Made by a program: the position numbers and the translations under genes
Part shown: one piece after another, positions 60,073-64,000 of the stretch
Layout of the letters: the number at the start of each line of letters is the position of its first letter
Position numbering within the stretch: position 1 is the stretch's first letter
Origin: Flavobacterium pectinovorum
Lineage (GTDB): Bacteria > Bacteroidota > Bacteroidia > Flavobacteriales > Flavobacteriaceae
Length of the DNA: 64,000 nucleotides
Direction: 5' to 3'
Assembly: GCF_900142715.1 (NCBI RefSeq)
Contig: NZ_FRBX01000007.1
Coordinates: 241,402 to 305,401 of the forward strand
Notes under the pieces: model-generated
Told to the model about the DNA's origin: nothing
The model's database searches: none
Seen by the model: the letters and a program-made list of their open reading frames with translations, nothing else

Positions 60073-60666
60073 TTATTGTATTGATTTTATGATTCCACCA
60101 ATCGCATCTTTCAGGATTTGATTGTTGATAGTTTCCATTACTTCACTTCTGTTAATGATGTTAATCGCGATTAAGCCGTGAATAACAGAAAAGAAAGTAA
60201 AATATTTTTGTTTAATAACTTCCGGACTCGGATTACTGTCTTTCATAATTTCAGCAATCACCGCCGTAAACAGTTTATATGGGGCTTCAGCAGCCGAACA
60301 TTGCTGAGAACAACAGTTCATTTGTACACCAAACATTACCTGATACATCTCGGTATCTGTAAAGGCAAAATCCCAATATGCCATCCACATTGCTTCGATT
60401 TGATCTTCTGGTTTTTCAAATTTGGCTTTGGCATTTTGAAGTTCCTTAGCTAGTTTTATAAAACCTTTTCCGGTCAATTCAGTTAAAATAGCTTCTTTAT
60501 TAGAGAAATATTCATAAATAATAGGAGCGGTGTATTCAATTTTATCAGCAATCTTTCGCATACTAAGACCCTGCCATCCTTCTTCTTTGACGATAGCATA
60601 AGCAGCTTCAAGAATGTTACTTCTTGTCTCTTCTTTTTGTCTTAAAATTCGATCTTTACTTGCCAT
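60073..60666 (-). CDS. TetR-family regulator of the RND efflux operon
   Basis: A 197-residue protein. Residues ~15-60 are the TetR HTH: RSNILEAAYAIVKEEGWQGL, SMRKIADKIEYTAPIIYEYF, SNKEAILTEL. The C-terminal ligand domain contains an unusual Cys cluster MNCCSQQCSAAEAPYK (Cys118, 119, 123), which may sense a thiol-reactive compound, metal or redox state. It is upstream of and in the same direction as the efflux operon. Operator copies lie in its own promoter (60689) and four more between it and the adaptor gene, so self- and operon repression are likely. Confidence 0.92.
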   Translation of the reverse strand: MASKDRILRQKEETRSNILEAAYAIVKEEGWQGLSMRKIADKIEYTAPIIYEYFSNKEAILTELTGKGFIKLAKELQNAKAKFEKPEDQIEAMWMAYWDFAFTDTEMYQVMFGVQMNCCSQQCSAAEAPYKLFTAVIAEIMKDSNPSPEVIKQKYFTFFSVIHGLIAINIINRSEVMETINNQILKDAIGGIIKSIQ

Positions 60667-60688
60667 TTTATTTAAGTATTAAATTGTT

Positions 60689-60709
60689 TAACACTGTTAG
60701 GCAAATGTA
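60689..60709 (-). promoter_or_regulatory. tetR promoter with fifth operator copy
   Basis: TAACACTGTTA (60689-60699) is the fifth copy of the operator 11-mer. Just upstream on the minus strand, TACATTTG (60702-60709) is the -7 box, so the operator sits at the transcription start, about 23 bp before the ATG. Confidence 0.65.
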
Positions 60710-61181
60710 ACACCGTTTTTCTAATAATGAAATAAATTAGTCATAATATTTTCTTATCGTGATATAGATGCCGAAAAATAAGGCTTTCTAAAGGTTTTTA
60801 ATCCTTATATATTTTTGTTTTTATCAAAATTGATTTCTTTTTTAAAGTTTTTTAAGAGCTCTTATTTTGCAAAAACGTCGTCAAAGTCAAAAAACATAAA
60901 TAAAGTTGATAAAAACTGCTGAAATTTTATGATCAAACCAATGTCATCTTATAAATATTCGTCCCTTTAAACTGGACTAAAGTCCAGCTCTACAAAATTG
61001 GTCGAGCCGAAGGCTCTTTTTTTGATTTTTAAAAAATCATTCTAATGATTATCGGCACAGATTATAAAATTCCGGAGGAATGATTCATATTGTAGGACTG
61101 GACTTTAGTCCAGTTTATTGATAAGGTTTGGTTTCCCAAAGTGTAAAGAATAACACAAGTATTTGGCACAATATCCATTGA
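60710..61181. repeat. Gene-free spacer with GGACTAAAGTCC palindromes
   Basis: CTGGACTAAAGTCCAG (60972-60987) and its inverse CTGGACTTTAGTCCAG (61098-61113) are each palindromic and face each other 126 bp apart, with a GAGCC-GAA-GGCTC hairpin (61003-61015, with T-run) between. No gene is visible in about 470 bp. Confidence 0.75.
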
Positions 61182-62105
61182 TTATTTCATTCCCCGAACG
61201 TTCATTTCTAACGTGTAAACACTTTTACCGGCGGTAATAAATAATGTTTTAAATTTTTTTCCTCCAAAACAAACATTGGCTGTCCAAGGTTCCTGAACAT
61301 CAATATGGGCTATTTTTTCTCCCTTCGGATTAAATACAGTAACTCCTTTTCCGGTTAAGTAAATGTTTCCGGACTCGTCTCTTGTCATTCCGTCTGAACC
61401 TGATTCAGTAAACAGCGTTTTTTTGCCTAGAGACCCATCACTGTTGATGGGATAAGAATACGTTTTGTTTGCTGCTATATCCGCTACGTATAAGGTTTTT
61501 CCATCCGAAGTTCCAATTATGCCATTAGGTTTTATAAGATCATCGTCAACGTTAATAATTTTAGATTTATCTGGAGATAAATAGTAAACACATTCTTTCT
61601 CTATTTCTTTGGAGGTATGTTTCCAGTAATCTCTTTTGTAAAAAGGATCTGTAAAATAGATACCACCTTTGGGATCAACCCAGAGATCATTAGGACCATT
61701 CAGCTTTTTTCCTTCAAAGTCATTTACCAACACAGTAGTATTTTTGTTTTGGTCTATTTTCCAAATTTCATTTTTTTCATCGGCACAAGCCAAAAGGTTG
61801 CCTTCGTGATCAAAATACAAACCGTTAGCTCTTCCTGCATTTTCCATAAAAACAGAAAGTTCTCCATTAACCGACCATTTCATAATTCTGTTATTAGGCT
61901 GATCTGTAAAATAAATATTACCTTTTTTATCTGCGGCAGGTCCTTCTGTAAAACTGTATTGATCTGATAGTTTTGTGAGAAAGGCGCCTTTTGCAATTAA
62001 GTTATGGTTGTTGCCTTCTGATAGCTGAGCGTATATGAAATTTGTAAAAGAAAAAGTGATTAAAAATATTAGAGGTGATTTTATTTTAAGTTGGAGTTGG
62101 TTCAT
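61182..62105 (-). CDS. Secreted SMP-30/gluconolactonase-family protein
   Basis: A 307-residue protein with a signal peptide ending NFIYAQ. The six-bladed propeller has the metal residues in place: FTEGPAADKKGNIYFTDQPN (Glu), LNGPNDLWVDPKGGIYFTDP (Asn, Asp) and GSDGMTRDESGNIYLTGKGV (Asp). LKPNGII- and VADIAANKTYSYPIN complete the family. Members hydrolyse lactones with Ca2+ or Zn2+ in periplasm or outside. The substrate is unknown. It is transcribed alone. Confidence 0.88.
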   Translation of the reverse strand: MNQLQLKIKSPLIFLITFSFTNFIYAQLSEGNNHNLIAKGAFLTKLSDQYSFTEGPAADKKGNIYFTDQPNNRIMKWSVNGELSVFMENAGRANGLYFDHEGNLLACADEKNEIWKIDQNKNTTVLVNDFEGKKLNGPNDLWVDPKGGIYFTDPFYKRDYWKHTSKEIEKECVYYLSPDKSKIINVDDDLIKPNGIIGTSDGKTLYVADIAANKTYSYPINSDGSLGKKTLFTESGSDGMTRDESGNIYLTGKGVTVFNPKGEKIAHIDVQEPWTANVCFGGKKFKTLFITAGKSVYTLEMNVRGMK

Positions 62106-62257
62106 AGTGAAAAGGTTTAAAGGTTGCTTTTTGAAAAAATGAAAGGCTAATATAGTTTGTTTTATGGTTCTCGTGTTAATTTCTTAGTGTTCATAAGTAA
62201 AATTCCTAAGTAGAATTTGGGTTATTCTTTTTTAGGAGCAGAAGAATTATGTTTTTT

Positions 62258-62345
62258 AAGACGACTTGTCCCGCTATCCGCTTGCATCTTTTCCTTGCTA
62301 AAGAAGCCAGAAAAAGGATGCCGCTTCTATCGGGGCTAGGAAAGA
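62258..62345. repeat. Dispersed structured element (GCGGATAGC type, minus orientation)
   Basis: On the minus strand it reads GATAGAAGCGGCATCCTTTTT, then AAAAGATGCAAGCGGATAGC-GGGACAAG, with two stems (GCATCCTTTTT/AAAAAGATGC type). The GATAGNAGC...GCGGATAGC skeleton is shared with 35855-35960. No product; the plus-strand ORF over it is incidental. Confidence 0.7.
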
Positions 62346-62393
62346 GGTTTAGTTTTTATAAGATTTCAATAGATTCCTATTTCTACTGCCCAT

Positions 62394-62693
62394 TTATTTT
62401 ACAGGATATTTATTGGGATTTTGAGAGGTATGAAAAACAGCATTCAAAAATACAGTTTTTGAAGCTTCATCAATAATAAAAAAAGCTATATAAGGAAATT
62501 TCTTAAAAGGAAAAAAGTGATAATTATTATCATGTACTTGATAAAAAGGGTTTATTTGCAAAGCTTTATAAGTTTTTTTATAATCGTTCAAAAAATCTAA
62601 AGCAACTTTTTTATTTACTTTTAAAACATAATATTCAACAGCTTCTTCAATATTCTTTAATGCAATAGGTGAAACGATAATCTTATAACTCAT
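62394..62693 (-). CDS. ParE/RelE-family toxin
   Basis: A 99-residue protein: YKIIVSPIALKNIEEAVEYY, LDFLNDYKKTYKALQINPFY, and KFPYIAFFIIDEASKTVFLN ending FHTSQNPNKYP, the ParE/RelE superfamily pattern. ParE types poison DNA gyrase; RelE types cut mRNA. The antitoxin gene precedes and overlaps it by 11 bp, the usual arrangement. Confidence 0.88.
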   Translation of the reverse strand: MSYKIIVSPIALKNIEEAVEYYVLKVNKKVALDFLNDYKKTYKALQINPFYQVHDNNYHFFPFKKFPYIAFFIIDEASKTVFLNAVFHTSQNPNKYPVK

Positions 62694-62910
62694 GCTTCTT
62701 TTTTAAATCCTTATAAATTGACTCAGCATTTGTATACAGACTTTTATCTAAGTTAATTTGGCTGTCTAAAATTTGCTGTTGTTCAGCAGATAGCTCGTAC
62801 GGTTTTAAATTTGCGATCTCAAATTTTATCTTTAGTGCTTTCATAAAAGCTTTTACAGCTTCAATTTGAGAAGCATCTTCTGTATACGCTGTGATGTTAA
62901 TTGCCTGCAT
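62683..62910 (-). CDS. Antitoxin of the ParE/RelE pair
   Basis: A 75-residue, helical, acidic protein. The DUF2683-like N-terminus MQAINITAYTEDASQIEAVK, AFMKALKIKFEI is typical of flavobacterial antitoxins paired with this toxin type, and LSAEQQQILDSQI follows. The tail EYIYKDLKKKHEL-like SIYKDLKKKHEL may wrap the toxin. It overlaps the toxin gene and has its own -7 box at 62937-62944. Confidence 0.82.
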   Translation of the reverse strand: MQAINITAYTEDASQIEAVKAFMKALKIKFEIANLKPYELSAEQQQILDSQINLDKSLYTNAESIYKDLKKKHEL

Positions 62911-62936
62911 GATTATTTATTTACTAAAGTTGATAA

Positions 62937-62944
62937 CAAAGTTA
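62937..62944 (-). promoter_or_regulatory. -7 box of the toxin-antitoxin operon
   Basis: TAACTTTG on the minus strand matches TANNTTTG, 27 bp upstream of the antitoxin ATG. Confidence 0.45.
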
Positions 62945-63064
62945 AGATAAAAGTCTAATTTCCATGTTAATCATTATAGTTTTTTTGTAAACGGATTTTA
63001 AATTTTGTCAGTCTAAAAAAAGACATTTATTTAATACTGCCAAACATATACAAAATCATAGTCA

Positions 63065-63104
63065 ATTTGTACAAATATCAATTTCATTGTTCTGAATACC
63101 TTTG
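63065..63104 (+). promoter_or_regulatory. Palindrome ATTTGTACAAAT and -7 box of the dehydrogenase gene
   Basis: ATTTGTACAAAT (63065-63076) is a perfect 12-bp palindrome, with the -7 box TACCTTTG at 63097-63104. The palindrome lies where an operator for an HxlR-type or similar regulator could act. The ATG is at 63135. Confidence 0.45.
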
Positions 63105-63134
63105 TATTATTAGTTTAAATCAAAACATAAAAAG

Positions 63135-64000
63135 ATGAAAGCAATAGGATTTAAAACCTCATTATCAATAGAAAAAGAAGATAGTTTTATAGCATTTGAA
63201 ACTCCAAAACCAACTCCCAAAGAGCATAATTTATTAGTTAAAGTTCAAGCTGTTTCGGTGAATCCGGTAGATTTTAAAATGCGCCAGAATAGTGCCAAAG
63301 AAACGGTTTTAGAAACGCCAAAAATTATAGGTTGGGATGCCGTAGGAATTGTAGAAGCCATTGGCGATCAGGTAAGTTTATTTAAAGTGGGTGACGAAGT
63401 TTATTATGCAGGAGATATTACTAAACCAGGCAGTAATGCAGAATATCAGCTTATTGATGAACGCATTGTGGGCAGGAAGCCAAAATCACTTTCGATAGAA
63501 CAAGCCGCTGCAATGCCGTTAACAGGTTTGACAGCCTGGGAAATATTATTTGACAGAATCAGAATTGACGCAGAAAAAGATAAAGGGAAAACTATTTTGA
63601 TAATTGGCGGAGCAGGTGGTGTAGGCTCAATTGCCATTCAACTGGCCAAAAAAGTGGCAGGCTTAACTGTAATAGCAACAGCTTCACGCCCTGAATCGAT
63701 AGAGTGGTGTAAACAGCAAGGCGCCGATTTTGTAGTCAATCATAAAAATTTGATAGAAGAAGTTCGGGATGCCGGTTTTCAACAAGTTGATTTTATATTA
63801 GATTTTGTTGATGCTAATCAATATTGGAATGCATTTGTAGAGTTGATAAAACCTCAGGGGCATATTGGCTGCATAAGTGATCCTGTCGAAAATGTGAATC
63901 TTCGTCAATTAAAAGGCAAAAGTGTCAGTTTCCACTGGGAGTCAATGTTTACACGCTCCGTGTTTCAAACAGAAGATATGATAGCGCAACATTATATTTT
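63135..64000 (+). CDS. Zinc-binding alcohol dehydrogenase-family quinone oxidoreductase (3' end outside window)
   Basis: The frame runs from the ATG at 63135 to the window end, about 288 residues of a family of ~335. GroES part: LVKVQAVSVNPVDFKMRQNS, IGWDAVGIVEAIGDQVSLF, KVGDEVYYAGDI. Rossmann part: KTILIIGGAGGVGSIAIQLA with the AGGVG signature. No structural zinc Cys cluster is visible, so it is a ZTA1/quinone-reductase or enoyl-reductase type. NADPH-dependent reduction is expected. Substrate unknown. Confidence 0.92.
   Translation, partial: MKAIGFKTSLSIEKEDSFIAFETPKPTPKEHNLLVKVQAVSVNPVDFKMRQNSAKETVLETPKIIGWDAVGIVEAIGDQVSLFKVGDEVYYAGDITKPGSNAEYQLIDERIVGRKPKSLSIEQAAAMPLTGLTAWEILFDRIRIDAEKDKGKTILIIGGAGGVGSIAIQLAKKVAGLTVIATASRPESIEWCKQQGADFVVNHKNLIEEVRDAGFQQVDFILDFVDANQYWNAFVELIKPQGHIGCISDPVENVNLRQLKGKSVSFHWESMFTRSVFQTEDMIAQHYI

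Noticed and set aside
62249..62476. Plus-strand 75-residue ORF
   Set aside because: Begins inside a dispersed noncoding element and runs into the toxin gene antisense.

Overview
The window reads as chromosome of a flavobacterium (Bacteroidota, family Flavobacteriaceae, most likely Flavobacterium itself). The DNA is AT-rich. Several genes have the Bacteroidota -7 promoter box TANNTTTG, and Shine-Dalgarno sequences are scarce. The gene content fits too: a SusC/SusD polysaccharide locus with a DUF6377-type regulator, many lipoproteins, and families typical of this group (GH97, DUF6526, KTSC, TetX-like flavoenzymes). Intergenic spaces are crowded with dispersed palindromic and tandem repeats. This assignment is inference from gene families and motifs; no 16S gene is present.

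Layout. 1-9 kb: the end of a nitroreductase, an XRE regulator beside a decayed DUF2975 partner, a lipoprotein plus CPA2 antiporter pair, an IS6-type remnant, a secreted alpha/beta hydrolase divergent from a LysR regulator, tRNA-Tyr, and a TlpA-like thioredoxin lipoprotein gene interrupted by an in-frame TGA. 9-14 kb: small hypothetical genes, a SEC-C (YchJ-type) protein and a VWA/AAA ATPase pair split by a tandem repeat. 14-21 kb: a 2OG-Fe(II) oxygenase, MarR regulator, serine beta-lactamase-like hydrolase, EamA transporter, a leader region with two tiny Cys/Met-rich ORFs around an intrinsic terminator, then glutamate dehydrogenase and a sterol-desaturase-family enzyme.

21-33 kb is an alpha-glucan-type polysaccharide utilization locus: TPR/HTH regulator, DUF5004-like lipoprotein, secreted glycan-binding candidate, SusC, SusD, a GH71/99-like hydrolase and a GH97 alpha-glucosidase of the SusB (inverting) type. 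33-41 kb: a TetX-like monooxygenase, an outer-membrane beta-barrel, a DUF6526 protein, a Mug-like DNA glycosylase, an AraC regulator and a MarR-GNAT fusion, separated by large repeat modules. 40-47 kb (minus strand): a tightly packed six-gene run with MlaE, MlaF, MlaD, an AsmA-like protein, a small iron-permease-like protein and a DAO oxidase, suggesting an envelope lipid-transport operon.

47-53 kb: a GT4 protein with a long alpha-helical C-terminal half overlapping a GH130 gene, then small membrane, DinB, VOC and DoxX proteins. 53-61 kb: a tripartite RND efflux operon (adaptor, pump, a 37-residue membrane peptide, outer-membrane channel) downstream of its TetR-family regulator. Five copies of an 11-bp palindrome-like operator lie exactly at the promoters of tetR and of the efflux operon. 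61-64 kb: an SMP-30 protein, a ParE-type toxin-antitoxin pair and the start of a zinc-type alcohol dehydrogenase/quinone reductase.

The most interesting signals are the double mini-ORF attenuator upstream of glutamate dehydrogenase (17.9-18.2 kb), the small membrane peptide inside the RND operon, the repeated TetR operator, the TGA inside the TlpA-like gene, and the TetX-like enzyme.
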